The position numbers and the translations under genes are program-made. Positions 9,838-18,748 of a DNA stretch of 64,000 nucleotides are shown piece after piece (within the stretch, counting starts at the first letter, position 1; every line of letters begins with the position of its first letter). Location: the NCBI RefSeq assembly GCF_041911615.1, contig NZ_JAYROR010000101.1, forward strand, positions 1 to 64,000, given 5' to 3'. The DNA is from Zoogloea sp041911615. GTDB taxonomy: Bacteria; Pseudomonadota; Gammaproteobacteria; Burkholderiales; Rhodocyclaceae. The notes below the pieces were generated by a model. The model had not been told where the DNA came from, ran no database searches, and worked only from the letters and a program-made list of their open reading frames with translations.

Positions 9838-10536
9838 TCAGCGCGTGGCTTCGCGCTCGATTTCCTCGAGGCTGGTGTGGCGCACGTCGCGGCCCTTGAC
9901 CATGTACACCACGTATTCGGCGATGTTCTTGGCGTGGTCGCCGATGCGTTCGACCGACTTGGCGACGAACATCAGTTCGATGGCCTGGGAAATGGTGCGC
10001 GGGTCTTCCATCATGTAGGTGATGAGCTGGCGCATGATGCCCTTGAACTCGGCATCGACTTCCTTGTCCTGGCGAACCACCTGGGCCGCCGAGACGGTGT
10101 CGAGCCGGGCATAGGCGTCCAGGGCGGTGCGCAGCATGTCCACCACCGCGTCGGCGATGTGGCCGAGGCGGATCTGCGGCGTGAAGGGCGAGCCGGTGTC
10201 GTGGAGCTGCTTGGCGGTCTTGGCGATCTTCTTCGCCTCGTCGCCGATACGCTCGAGATCGGTGATCGTCTTCTGCACGGTGCTGACCATGCGAAGATCC
10301 ACCGCGGTGGGCTGGCGCTTCGCGATGACCTGGTTGCAGGCTTCGTCGAGTTCGATCTCGAGGAGGTTGACGCGGTTGTCGTTCTCGATGACCTGCTCGA
10401 TGAGCAGCGTGTCACCGTCGGTCAGCCCTTCCATCGCCTTCACGATCTGCAATTCGACCATCCCGCCCATCTGCAGGACCCGGGTGCGGATGCCTTCCAG
10501 TTCGGCGTCGAACTTCTTGGAGGTGTGCTCGTTCAT
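9838..10536 (-). CDS. phoU: Phosphate-signalling protein PhoU
   Basis: 232 residues with the two tandem three-helix PhoU repeats. The metal-binding E/D-x-x-x-D patterns are visible in each half (ITDLERIGDEAKKIAK and KSVERIGDHAKNIAEYVVY). PhoU damps PhoR-PhoB signalling and the Pst transporter when phosphate is plentiful. It is not followed by pst or phoBR genes here, so it stands apart from the classic operon, and no Pho box was recognised upstream. The start at MNEHTSKKF gives the normal length. Confidence 0.95.
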   Translation of the reverse strand: MNEHTSKKFDAELEGIRTRVLQMGGMVELQIVKAMEGLTDGDTLLIEQVIENDNRVNLLEIELDEACNQVIAKRQPTAVDLRMVSTVQKTITDLERIGDEAKKIAKTAKQLHDTGSPFTPQIRLGHIADAVVDMLRTALDAYARLDTVSAAQVVRQDKEVDAEFKGIMRQLITYMMEDPRTISQAIELMFVAKSVERIGDHAKNIAEYVVYMVKGRDVRHTSLEEIEREATR

Positions 10537-10605
10537 TGAAAATCCTGTGGCTATCCGGTGGATGACAAGTACGGGAGGTTAACAGGCCTTTGTGACGCTT
10601 GTGTT

Positions 10606-11268
10606 TCAAGTCCGCTCGAAGACCTGCACGCCGCCGGCGGTGGCGAGTAGCAGCACGTCTGCGCCACGACGGGCGAACAGACCGTTGGTGACGACGCCGA
10701 CGATGCCGTCGATGCGGCTCTCCAGCTGGGTGGGGTCGGCGATCTGCAGGTCATGCACGTCGAGGATCAGGTTGCCGTTGTCGGTCACGAAGCCGTCGCG
10801 CAGCACCGGCCGGCCACCAAGGGCGCCAAGCTGGCGTGCCACCTGGGCGCGCGCCATCGGGATCACCTCGACCGGCAGCGGAAAGCGGCCGAGGCAGTCG
10901 ACCTTCTTCGTTGCGTCGCAGATGCAGACGAAAGTGTCGGCCACCGCGGCGACGATCTTCTCGCGGGTGAGGGCTCCGCCACCGCCTTTGATCATCGCGA
11001 GTGAGTTGTCGATCTCGTCGGCGCCATCGACGTAGACTGGCATCCTTTCGACGTCGTTCAGGTCGAACAGCTTGATGCCGTGGCCGGCGAGGCGCTTGGC
11101 CGAGGCTTCCGACGAGGCGACGGCGCCTGCGATGCGATCCTTCATGCCGGCCAGGCCGTCGATGAAGAAATTGGCCGTCGAGCCGGTGCCGACGCCGATG
11201 ATGCTGCCTTCGACCACGTAATCGAGCGCGCGCAGCGCGGCCTGTTGCTTGAGTTCGTCCTGGGTCAT
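10606..11268 (-). CDS. rpiA: Ribose-5-phosphate isomerase A
   Basis: 220 residues. Family motifs are intact: GVGTGSTANFFI (phosphate loop), DGADEID with catalytic acids, and KGGGGALTREKI with the catalytic Lys/Glu region. It interconverts ribose 5-phosphate and ribulose 5-phosphate in the pentose phosphate pathway. It lies upstream of phoU on the same strand with about 70 bases between them, so cotranscription is possible but not shown. Confidence 0.97.
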   Translation of the reverse strand: MTQDELKQQAALRALDYVVEGSIIGVGTGSTANFFIDGLAGMKDRIAGAVASSEASAKRLAGHGIKLFDLNDVERMPVYVDGADEIDNSLAMIKGGGGALTREKIVAAVADTFVCICDATKKVDCLGRFPLPVEVIPMARAQVARQLGALGGRPVLRDGFVTDNGNLILDVHDLQIADPTQLESRIDGIVGVVTNGLFARRGADVLLLATAGGVQVFERT

Positions 11269-11351
11269 GATGGATTGCCGGTAAGCGAAACGCAGATTTT
11301 AACCGGGACTGCCGGCGAGTTCACGCCCGTGCAGTGTTGCCGCGATTCCAC

Positions 11352-11396
11352 AAAGCGTTACACCCGACGCGCCGCCCGCGTATAAAGTGTTACACC
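11352..11396 (+). promoter_or_regulatory. Promoter with tandem 13-bp direct repeats upstream of the YidB-like gene
   Basis: TTACAC (11358-11363), 17 bases, TATAAA (11381-11386) form a plausible sigma-70 promoter. Overlapping it, AAAGCGTTACACC (11352-11364) and AAAGTGTTACACC (11384-11396) repeat with one mismatch at a 32-base offset, three helical turns, as expected for a tandemly bound regulator. The regulator is unknown. Confidence 0.5.
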
Positions 11397-11470
11397 GCAG
11401 CCACATTTCCCGCTCGGGCGAATGGGCGCGACATCGACGTCTCGAACAACATTCTTTCAGGGAGCAGCAT

Positions 11471-11902
11471 ATGGGTTTGCTTGATCAACTGGCCGGACAG
11501 GTTCTGGGTTCGCTGGCGGGCGAGGGCCAGCCGCAACAAGGTGGCGGCGGCCAGGCAGTGCTGCTGCAACTGGTGCTCGGCCTGCTGCAGAGCCAGGGTG
11601 GGCTGGGTGGCCTGCTCGGCAAGCTCAGTCAGGCGGGGCTCGGTGAGCAGGTCGCGTCGTGGGTGGGCACCGGCCAGAACCTGCCGGTGAGCGCCGACCA
11701 GATCGGTCAGGCCCTCGGCGGTGGCGCGCTCGGCGACATGGCGGCCCAACTGGGCATTCCGTCGGAGCAGCTCGCCGGCCACATCGCCAACTTTCTGCCG
11801 CAGGTGGTCGACCAGATGACCCCGAGCGGCCAGATGCCCGAGGGCGGCCATCTCGATCTGGGCGACGCCCTGACGGGGCTGGCTGCGATGCTCGGCAAGT
11901 AA
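11471..11902 (+). CDS. YidB/DUF937-family protein
   Basis: 143 residues, Gly/Gln/Leu-rich. The DUF937 pattern is clear: N-terminal MGLLDQLAGQVLG, a repeated short helix pattern with LLGKLSQAGLGEQVASWV, and a C-terminal segment of the type LPQVVDQMTPSGQMPEGG. The biochemical function of the family is unknown; homologues appear in many proteobacteria as small soluble proteins. GGAGCAG lies just before the ATG. It is monocistronic, with its own promoter and a strong terminator. Confidence 0.85.
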   Translation: MGLLDQLAGQVLGSLAGEGQPQQGGGGQAVLLQLVLGLLQSQGGLGGLLGKLSQAGLGEQVASWVGTGQNLPVSADQIGQALGGGALGDMAAQLGIPSEQLAGHIANFLPQVVDQMTPSGQMPEGGHLDLGDALTGLAAMLGK

Positions 11903-11925
11903 GGCGACGCTCGGTCGATTGGCAG

Positions 11926-11956
11926 ACGGGCGAAGCGTCAACGCTTCGCCCGTTTC
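11926..11956 (+). terminator. Rho-independent terminator after the YidB-like gene
   Basis: 13-bp perfect stem ACGGGCGAAGCGT / ACGCTTCGCCCGT with a two-base gap, then TTTC. It faces the convergent rhodanese gene and may act in both directions. Confidence 0.75.
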
Positions 11957-11971
11957 ACGTCGGCGCGCGGT

Positions 11972-12823
11972 TCAGGCGCCGGTTGCCACCGGACGGGAAG
12001 GGTCGGCGCACCATTCGCTCCACGAGCCGGCGTAGAGGCGGGCTCCGGAGAGTCCGGCGACCTCCATGGCCAGCAGGTTGTGGCACGCGGTGACGCCGGA
12101 GCCGCAGGACAGGACTACCCGATGGGCGTCGCCACCGTTGATGAGGGCGCCGAACTCTTCCTGCAACTGGGCGGGGGGCTTGAAGGCGCCGCTGGCGTCC
12201 AGATTGTCGCGGAAGAAGCGATTGATTGCGCCGGGAATGTGGCCGCCAACGGGGTCGAGGGTCTCGTTCTCGCCTCGGAAACGGTCGGGGGCACGGGCGT
12301 CGATGAGTTGCATCTCGGCGCTGTGGAGGTGGCTCAGCACGAAGTCGGCGTCGACGCGCATCCCCTTCTGCCGTCGCGCTACGAAAGTGGTGGCGCGGGC
12401 GTCGGGTTGTTCGGTGACCAAGGGATGTCCTGCCGCGGCCCATGCCTGGATGCCGCCGTTCAGGACGGCGACCCGGTCGTGACCGAGCCAGCGCAGCAGC
12501 CACCAGAGGCGCGCGGCGAACATGCCGCCGGCGTCGTCGTAGGCCACCACCTGAGTGCCGGGCGCGACGCCGACGCTGCCGAGCTTGTCCGCAAGCAACT
12601 GGGGGTCGGGCAAAGGGTGACGGCCGTTGAGGCCCGAACGCGGGCCGGACAGGTCATCCTCGAGATCGAGAAAAAAAGCGCCAGGCAGATGCCCTTGGGC
12701 ATATGCCTGGCGGCCGGCGGTCAGGTCGGCAAGATTGAAGCGGCAGTCGAAGATCCGCCAGGCGGGCGTGGCGAGGCTGGCCAGTTCGGCGACGCTGACC
12801 AGCTGCGTGAAGGGCTGCGGCAC
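11972..12823 (-). CDS. sseA: Sulfurtransferase (rhodanese / 3-mercaptopyruvate type, SseA-like)
   Basis: 283 residues with two tandem rhodanese domains. The active-site loop is CGSGVTA near residue 240; the CG(S/T)GVT form is the signature of mercaptopyruvate sulfurtransferases rather than thiosulfate rhodaneses (CRKGVT). The second half has the HIPGAINR segment. It transfers sulfane sulfur from 3-mercaptopyruvate or thiosulfate to thiols or cyanide. The start is GTG with GAGGG upstream. The SpoIIAA-like gene begins 11 bases upstream of its start, so the two are probably cotranscribed. Confidence 0.92.
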   Translation of the reverse strand: MPQPFTQLVSVAELASLATPAWRIFDCRFNLADLTAGRQAYAQGHLPGAFFLDLEDDLSGPRSGLNGRHPLPDPQLLADKLGSVGVAPGTQVVAYDDAGGMFAARLWWLLRWLGHDRVAVLNGGIQAWAAAGHPLVTEQPDARATTFVARRQKGMRVDADFVLSHLHSAEMQLIDARAPDRFRGENETLDPVGGHIPGAINRFFRDNLDASGAFKPPAQLQEEFGALINGGDAHRVVLSCGSGVTACHNLLAMEVAGLSGARLYAGSWSEWCADPSRPVATGA

Positions 12824-12833
12824 GCCGTGGCCC

Positions 12834-13196
12834 TCAGGCGACCGGCGATTCGACGCCAGCGAGCCAGGCCTCGGCGTCGCTCGGGTCCTCGAAGACGCGG
12901 ACCTTGGCGTCGATGAAAATCTGCGACAGCCAAGCGCTCCAGGTCACCCACTGGTCGTCGGTGACGATGGCGATGCGGGCGAAGTCCTGGGCATGGCTGC
13001 GGGCGAAGCGCAGCTCCTCGAGGGCCATGTCCACGGTGAAGCCGCTCATTTCGCGCAAGTCGAAGAACAGGCTGACCGGCCCTTCGAACTTGATCTTGTA
13101 ATTGACGACCTCTTCGAACTCCTTGTAGTCGGCCAGCGTGAACTCGCCGAAGACGGTGAGGTTCACCCGGTTTTCTTTTTGGTCGGTGGTGATCAT
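12834..13196 (-). CDS. SpoIIAA-like STAS-fold protein
   Basis: 120 residues. The alternating strands and amphipathic helices (LFFDLREMSGFTVDMALEEL; IAIVTDDQWVTWSAW; FEDPSDAEAWL) match the SpoIIAA-like (DUF3478) family, a STAS/CRAL-TRIO-like alpha/beta fold. The family has no settled role; lipid binding and anti-sigma-type interactions have been suggested for relatives. No phosphorylatable Ser in an obvious SpoIIAA site is apparent. It is directly upstream of the sulfurtransferase gene. Confidence 0.75.
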   Translation of the reverse strand: MITTDQKENRVNLTVFGEFTLADYKEFEEVVNYKIKFEGPVSLFFDLREMSGFTVDMALEELRFARSHAQDFARIAIVTDDQWVTWSAWLSQIFIDAKVRVFEDPSDAEAWLAGVESPVA

Positions 13197-13255
13197 TGCC
13201 TGGGCCTTTCAGGGCGAACGGGATGTCGCCAGTTTAGTCCGGCAGACGCGGCGCT

Positions 13256-14119
13256 TCAATCGGATTCCAGTATTGGCGCGGGTTGCCGCGAGGCGAGGGA
13301 GATCAGCACGCCGCTGGCGATGATGATCGCGATGGCCAGTATCGAGGTCCAGGGCAGGCGCTCGTCCCACAGGGCGACCCCGAACAGGCTCGAGAAGATC
13401 ACCGTCGAGTACGACAGGTTGGCCGACACGACCGTCTTGCCGAGTCGGTACGCCCGGGTCATCGCCAGCTGGGCGCAGCCGCCGAAGCCGCCGACTCCGA
13501 GCAGTATCGCGGCGCCGCGGTCGTCGATGGGGTGCAGGCCGCCACTGGCCAGTGCCCAGCCCAGCCCGAATAGGCTGGTCACCGCCGAGAACCACAGCAC
13601 CGTGCGTGCCTCGGGTTCGCCGGCACGGCCCAGTTCGCGCACATTCACGTAGGCCACGCTGGCCAGCATGCCGGCGCCGAGACCGATCGTCGCACCAAAC
13701 CATTGGTCGGCCTGGAGAGTGGGCTTGAGTAGCAGTACCACGCCGGTGAAGCCCAGCGCGATGGCGGTCGCCGCCCCTCGGCTCAGGGGTTCGCGGAACC
13801 ACAGTACGAGGAGCAACGCCACGAACAGCGGCGAGGTGTAGCTAAGGGTGACGGCGGTGGCGAGGGGCAGCGCGCCCAGCGCGAAGAAGTAGCTCATCAA
13901 CGACACCGTGCCCGACAGTCCTCGCGACAATTGCAGCCGCCAGTGTGGGGTGTGCCACGGAATGCCCTGCCAGCGCGCCAGCGCCATCATCATCAGCAGG
14001 CCGACGAAGCCGCGGTAGAACACCAGTTCGGCGGTGGAAAACTGGCTCGAACCGAGCTTTACGCAAACGCCCATGCAGGCGAAAAGCAGACTGGCGGCGA
14101 TCATCCAGAGGGATTGCAT
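13256..14119 (-). CDS. EamA-family (DMT superfamily) inner-membrane transporter
   Basis: 287 residues, made of two EamA repeats totalling about ten hydrophobic segments, beginning with LWMIAASLLFACMGVCVKLG. The start used is the ATG at 14119; the frame stays open upstream through the aceA terminator, which cannot be coding. DMT transporters export metabolites, amino acids or nucleotide-sugars; the substrate cannot be told from sequence. It is followed by nothing obviously related and is separated from aceA by the aceA terminator. Confidence 0.85.
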   Translation of the reverse strand: MQSLWMIAASLLFACMGVCVKLGSSQFSTAELVFYRGFVGLLMMMALARWQGIPWHTPHWRLQLSRGLSGTVSLMSYFFALGALPLATAVTLSYTSPLFVALLLVLWFREPLSRGAATAIALGFTGVVLLLKPTLQADQWFGATIGLGAGMLASVAYVNVRELGRAGEPEARTVLWFSAVTSLFGLGWALASGGLHPIDDRGAAILLGVGGFGGCAQLAMTRAYRLGKTVVSANLSYSTVIFSSLFGVALWDERLPWTSILAIAIIIASGVLISLASRQPAPILESD

Positions 14120-14184
14120 GGCTGGGGGGCGAGGCCGGAAAAAGTTCGCGATTCTACCGGACCCCGCGCTGGGCGCCGTCCACG

Positions 14185-14219
14185 AAAAAACCCCCGGGGC
14201 TTGAGCCCGCGGGGGTTTC
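14185..14219 (-). terminator. Terminator of aceA
   Basis: Minus strand: an AAACCCCCG arm and a CGGGGGTTT arm around GCGGGCTCAAGCCC, closing with T6. Strong GC stem and T tract immediately after the isocitrate lyase stop. Confidence 0.88.
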
Positions 14220-14263
14220 AACCAAGCGTGCCGGTGAGGGATACCGGCCGATCGGGTTTTTTC

Positions 14264-15577
14264 TTAGTGGAACTGTTCTTCTTCGGTGGAGCCGGTGAGG
14301 GCCTTGACGGAAGAGGAGCCGCCCTGGATCACGGTGGTCACATCGTCGAAGTAGCCGGTGCCGACTTCCTGTTGGTGGGACACGAAGGTGTAACCCATTT
14401 CGCGAGCGGCGAATTCCGGCTCCTGGACCATCTCGACGTAGTGCTTCATGCCTTCGCCACGGGCGTAAGCGTGGGCAAACTTGAAGGTGTTGTACCAGTT
14501 GACGTGGATGCCGGCCAGGGTGATGAACTGGTACTTGTAGCCCAGTGCGGACAGCTCTTCCTGGAAGGAGGCGATCTGAGAGTCGTTCAGGTTCTTCTTC
14601 CAGTTGAAGGACGGCGAGCAGTTGTAGGACAGCAGCTTGCCCGGGCAGGCGGCCAGCACGGCTTGTGCGAATTCACGGGCGAAGCCGATATCGGGCACGC
14701 CGGTTTCGCACCAGACGAGGTCGGCGTACGGCGCGTAGGCGACGCCACGGCTGATGGACTGCTCCAGACCGTTCTTGACGCGGAAGAACCCTTCCTGGGT
14801 GCGCTCGCCGGTGAGGAAGGGCTTGTCGTTCTCGTCGTAATCGGAGGTGATCAGGTTGGCGGCTTCGGCGTCGGTACGGGCCAGGATCAGGGTCGGAACG
14901 CCCATGACGTCGGCGGCGAAACGAGCGGAGATCAGCTTCTCGACGGCTTCACGGGTCGGCACGAGGACCTTGCCACCCATGTGACCACACTTCTTGGCGG
15001 CGGCCAGCTGGTCTTCGAAGTGCACGCCGGCGGCACCGGCGGCGATCATGTTCTTCATCAGTTCGAAGGCGTTCAGCACGCCGCCGAAACCGGCTTCCGC
15101 GTCGGCCACGATCGGCAGGAAGTAGTCGATGAAGCCTTCGTCACCCGGGTTGATACCGCGGGACCACTGGATCTCGTCGGCACGCTTGAAGGTGTTGTTG
15201 ATGCGGCGAACCATGGTCGGGACGGAGTCGTAGGCGTACAGCGACTGGTCCGGGTACATGGTTTCGGAGGTGTTGCCGTCGGCGGCGACCTGCCAGCCGG
15301 ACAGATAGACGGCCTCGAGGCCAGCCTTGGCCTGTTGCATGGCTTGACCGGCGGTGATCGCGCCGAAGGCGTTCACGTAGCCCTTCTTGGCGCCACCGTT
15401 GACCTTGTCCCACAGAACCTTGGCGCCGCGCTGGGCCAGGGTGTACTCGGGCTGCAGGCTGCCGCGCAGACGAACCACGTCAGCGGCGGAGTAACCGCGC
15501 TTGACGCCTTTCCAGCGGGGGTTTTCAGCCCAGTCTTTTTCGAGGGCGGCGATTTGCTGTTCGCGGGTCAGAGACAT
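14264..15577 (-). CDS. aceA: Isocitrate lyase
   Basis: 437 residues, the length of the E. coli type. The catalytic loop KKCGHMGGKVLVP contains the KKCGH signature, and the metal-binding acids are in FEDQL. It splits isocitrate into glyoxylate and succinate, the first step of the glyoxylate bypass needed for growth on acetate, fatty acids or polyhydroxybutyrate. It is monocistronic: no malate synthase adjoins it. AGGAT precedes the ATG. A perfect dyad far upstream (15760-15773) is a candidate operator. Confidence 0.98.
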   Translation of the reverse strand: MSLTREQQIAALEKDWAENPRWKGVKRGYSAADVVRLRGSLQPEYTLAQRGAKVLWDKVNGGAKKGYVNAFGAITAGQAMQQAKAGLEAVYLSGWQVAADGNTSETMYPDQSLYAYDSVPTMVRRINNTFKRADEIQWSRGINPGDEGFIDYFLPIVADAEAGFGGVLNAFELMKNMIAAGAAGVHFEDQLAAAKKCGHMGGKVLVPTREAVEKLISARFAADVMGVPTLILARTDAEAANLITSDYDENDKPFLTGERTQEGFFRVKNGLEQSISRGVAYAPYADLVWCETGVPDIGFAREFAQAVLAACPGKLLSYNCSPSFNWKKNLNDSQIASFQEELSALGYKYQFITLAGIHVNWYNTFKFAHAYARGEGMKHYVEMVQEPEFAAREMGYTFVSHQQEVGTGYFDDVTTVIQGGSSSVKALTGSTEEEQFH

Positions 15578-15891
15578 ACGACATCCTTTAAAAACATTGA
15601 GAGAAGGGGAAGCCTAGTGGCGCAAGCCTTGCCTTCGTCGGGCGATACGTCGGAGAGCTGGTGCGCTGATTGATCGGGGCTCGGGGCGGCGGAGAGGCCG
15701 ATTCGGGGCGGCGATCAATGGTCGATAGTATAAGGCAGGATTTTGCATGGCAGCAACAGGTCTTATATAAGACATAAGAAATAAATTTTCTTTGTCTTTC
15801 AGTGCCTTGTTTGCTGTTTTTCACATCGCAAAACGACGTCAGCGTCAGTGAAATAAAAATTCGCTGCGCTGCGTCGCTCCGGTGTGACGAA
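15578..15891 (-). promoter_or_regulatory. aceA upstream region with palindromic operator candidate
   Basis: 314 bases without a gene between rraA and aceA. The AT-rich part (15725-15800) holds the perfect 14-bp palindrome GTCTTATATAAGAC (15760-15773). On the minus strand it extends to CTTATGTCTTATATAAGAC, so a CTTAT half-site is repeated 7 bases apart. Its position about 185 bases before the aceA start suits regulation of the glyoxylate gene. The binding protein is unknown; a GntR-type regulator is one possibility. Confidence 0.5.
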
Positions 15892-16371
15892 TTACAGCAG
15901 TGGCGCCTCGGAGACGATCACGCCGTCTTCGTCGGCATACAGCCACTGACCCGGGGTGAAGGTGACGCCACCGAAGGTAATCGGGATGTCCACGTCGCCG
16001 GCGCCTTTTTTGACGCTCTTCATCGGATGGGTGCCGAGGGCGAAGACACCGATGTTCATGCCGGCGATCGGACCGGAGTCGCGGATGCAGCCATACATGA
16101 CGACGCCAGCCCAGTTGTTCTTGACGCCGAGCAGCGCGAGCTGGTCGCCGACCATCGCGCAACGCATCGAGCCGCCCGCATCCACGACCAGCACGGCGCC
16201 ATTGCCCGGGGTCTCGAGGGTCGAGCGGACCAGAGCGTTGTCCTCGAAAACCTTCAGCGTGCGGATCGGGCCGGCAAAGCGCGTCTTGCCGCCAAAGCTG
16301 CGGAACATCGGGGCGACGGCGCGCACCTTGCCTTCGTTGGCATCGCAAAGATCGGTGGTCTGGAATTCCAT
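15892..16371 (-). CDS. rraA: RraA-family protein (HMG/CHA aldolase; RNase E inhibitor family)
   Basis: 159 residues from the ATG at 16371, which has GGAG five bases upstream; the frame extends further but that part has no family similarity. Motifs include TTDLCDAN, the GDQLA segment and YGCIRDS, where Arg and Asp bind substrate and metal in the aldolase members. Homologues are either 4-hydroxy-4-methyl-2-oxoglutarate/oxaloacetate aldolases or the RNase E inhibitor RraA. The GxxGD(x20)RD spacing (G-D in MVGDQLA, R-D in CIRDS) is kept, so aldolase activity is plausible. Confidence 0.9.
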   Translation of the reverse strand: MEFQTTDLCDANEGKVRAVAPMFRSFGGKTRFAGPIRTLKVFEDNALVRSTLETPGNGAVLVVDAGGSMRCAMVGDQLALLGVKNNWAGVVMYGCIRDSGPIAGMNIGVFALGTHPMKSVKKGAGDVDIPITFGGVTFTPGQWLYADEDGVIVSEAPLL

Positions 16372-16470
16372 GGCAACTCCGTGAAAATCAAAGTGGGTGG
16401 GATGCGCGGCACAAATGCAAACGGGCGGCCAAGGCCGCCCGCATGTCATCGCTTGCGTGCGCGATGAAAA

Positions 16471-18747
16471 CTATACCGTAGCTTCCGCCAATTCCTCGAA
16501 TTGCAGCAGCGCCTTGCCGTTGTCGTCGATGTCGATGACAACGCTGCCGCCGTTGGCGAGCCGGCCGAACAGCAGTTCGTCGGCGAGTGCCGAACGGATC
16601 GTGTCCTGAATCAGGCGTGCCATCGGGCGGGCGCCCATGAGGGGGTCGAACCCCTTCTGGCCGAGCCAGTTCTTGAGCTTTTCGGTGAAGTGGGCTTCGA
16701 CCTTCTTCTCGTGGAGCTGAGCTTCGAGCTGCATCAGGAACTTGTCGACAACCCGCATGATGATGTCGGCGTCGAGCGCCTTGAACGAGATCGTGCCGTC
16801 GAGCCGGTTGCGGAACTCCGGCGAGAACAGGCGTTTGATCTCGGCCATTTCGTCGCCCGCTTCGCGCTTGGCCGAGAAGCCCATGACCGTTTTCTGCATC
16901 GTCTCTGCGCCAGCGTTGGTGGTCATGATCAGGATCACGTTGCGGAAATCCGCCTGCCGACCGTTGTTGTCAGTGAGCGTGCCGTGGTCCATCACCTGCA
17001 GCAGGATGTTGTAGATGTCCGGATGGGCCTTTTCGATCTCGTCGAGGAGCAGCACGCAATGGGGCTTCTTGTTGACCTGTTCGGTGAGCAGGCCGCCCTG
17101 ATCGAAGCCGACGTAGCCCGGCGGCGCGCCGATGAGGCGCGACACCGCGTGACGCTCCATGTATTCCGACATGTCGAAACGCACCAGCTCGATGCCGAGG
17201 GTGTAGGCGAGCTGGCGGGCGACTTCGGTCTTGCCGACACCGGTGGGGCCGCTGAACAGGAAGGCGCCGATCGGCTTCTGCGGGTTGCCGAGGCCGGACC
17301 GGGACATCTTGATTGCCTTGGCGAGCGCCTCGATGGCGGCGTCCTGGCCGAACACGACGTTCTTCAGGTCTCGGTCGAGCGTCTTGAGCGCGGCGCGGTC
17401 GTCGTTGGAAACGTTGCGCGGCGGAATGCGGGCGATCTTGGCGACAATCTCCTCGATCTCGGTCTTGCCGATGAGCTTTTTCTGGCGTGACTTGGGCAGG
17501 ATGCGTTGGGCGGCACCAGCCTCGTCGATCACATCGATGGCCTTGTCGGGCAGGTGGCGGTCGTTGATGTAGCGGGCCGACAGCTCGGCGGCGCTGGACA
17601 GCGCCGAGGCGGAGTATTTGATGCCGTGGTGCTGTTCGAAGCGGGATTTCAGGCCCTTGAGGATCTCCACGGTCTCATTGACCGAGGGCTCGACTACGTC
17701 GACCTTCTGGAAGCGCCGCGACAGGGCGTGGTCCTTTTCGAAGATCTGACGGAACTCGGTGTAGGTGGTGGCGCCGATGCACTTGAGCTGGCCGGAAGAC
17801 AAGGCCGGCTTGAGCAGGTTCGACGCATCGAGCGTGCCGCCCGAGGCAGCGCCGGCGCCGATCAGGGTGTGGATCTCGTCGATGAACAGGATCGCGTTGT
17901 TGTGCTCGACGAGTTGCTTGAGGACTGCCTTCAGGCGTTGCTCGAAGTCGCCGCGATACTTGGTGCCGGCCAGCAGCGCGCCCATGTCGAGAGCGTAGAC
18001 CTGGGCGTCGGCCAGAATGTCGGGTACGCGGCCTTCGACGATGCGGCGCGCCAGGCCTTCGGCGATCGCGGTCTTGCCGACGCCGGCCTCGCCGACCAGC
18101 AGCGGATTGTTCTTGCGCCGACGGCAGAGGGTCTGGATGACGCGCTCGACTTCCTTGTCGCGGCCGATCAGCGGGTCGATCTTGCCGAGGAGTGCCTGCT
18201 GGTTGAGGTTCTGGGTGTAATTGTCGAGGGCGCCGCCGGGCGTCGCGGCTTCCTGTTCCTGATCGCCCTGCTCGGCGTCGCCCGAAGGGCGCTGCGGATT
18301 GGCACCCGGCTGCGGCGTCTTGGTGATGCCGTGGGAGATGAAGTTCACCACGTCGAGGCGGGAGATGTTCTGCCGCTGCAGGAAGTAAACCGCGTGGGAG
18401 TCCTTTTCGCCGAAGATCGCAACCAGCACGTTGGCCCCCGTGACCTCTTTCTTGCCCGAGGACTGGACGTGCAGGATGGCGCGCTGGATGACCCGCTGGA
18501 AGCCGAGGGTCGGCTGGGTGTCGATGTCTTCGGAGCCTTCCACCTTGGGTGTGTGCTCATTGACGAAGTCGGTCAGTTCCTTGCGCAACTCGTCGGTCTT
18601 GGCGGCGCAGGCGCGCAGCACCTCCGCAGCGGACGGGTTGTCGAGCAGCGCGAGCAGGAGATGCTCCACGGTGATGAACTCATGACGCTTCTGTCGTGCT
18701 TCGACAAAGGCCATGTGCAGACTGACTTCCAGCTCTTGCGCGATCAT
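16471..18747 (-). CDS. clpA: ATP-dependent Clp protease ATP-binding subunit ClpA
   Basis: 758 residues. The N-terminal Clp repeat domain begins MIAQELEVSLHMAF. AAA-1 has Walker A GEAGVGKTAI, and AAA-2 has GPTGVGKTEVARQLA, followed by the C-terminal D2-small domain. It unfolds substrates for the ClpP protease and accepts N-degron cargo from ClpS. The ATG at 18747 follows GGAGGA and comes directly after the clpS stop (one base between), so the pair is coupled. The frame is open upstream but overlaps clpS and was not used. Confidence 0.98.
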   Translation of the reverse strand: MIAQELEVSLHMAFVEARQKRHEFITVEHLLLALLDNPSAAEVLRACAAKTDELRKELTDFVNEHTPKVEGSEDIDTQPTLGFQRVIQRAILHVQSSGKKEVTGANVLVAIFGEKDSHAVYFLQRQNISRLDVVNFISHGITKTPQPGANPQRPSGDAEQGDQEQEAATPGGALDNYTQNLNQQALLGKIDPLIGRDKEVERVIQTLCRRRKNNPLLVGEAGVGKTAIAEGLARRIVEGRVPDILADAQVYALDMGALLAGTKYRGDFEQRLKAVLKQLVEHNNAILFIDEIHTLIGAGAASGGTLDASNLLKPALSSGQLKCIGATTYTEFRQIFEKDHALSRRFQKVDVVEPSVNETVEILKGLKSRFEQHHGIKYSASALSSAAELSARYINDRHLPDKAIDVIDEAGAAQRILPKSRQKKLIGKTEIEEIVAKIARIPPRNVSNDDRAALKTLDRDLKNVVFGQDAAIEALAKAIKMSRSGLGNPQKPIGAFLFSGPTGVGKTEVARQLAYTLGIELVRFDMSEYMERHAVSRLIGAPPGYVGFDQGGLLTEQVNKKPHCVLLLDEIEKAHPDIYNILLQVMDHGTLTDNNGRQADFRNVILIMTTNAGAETMQKTVMGFSAKREAGDEMAEIKRLFSPEFRNRLDGTISFKALDADIIMRVVDKFLMQLEAQLHEKKVEAHFTEKLKNWLGQKGFDPLMGARPMARLIQDTIRSALADELLFGRLANGGSVVIDIDDNGKALLQFEELAEATV

Positions 18748-18748
18748 T

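Noticed and set aside
15588..15824. 78-codon minus-strand frame in the aceA upstream region
   Set aside because: Lies over the AT-rich regulatory dyad, has no ribosome site and no similarity to any family I know.
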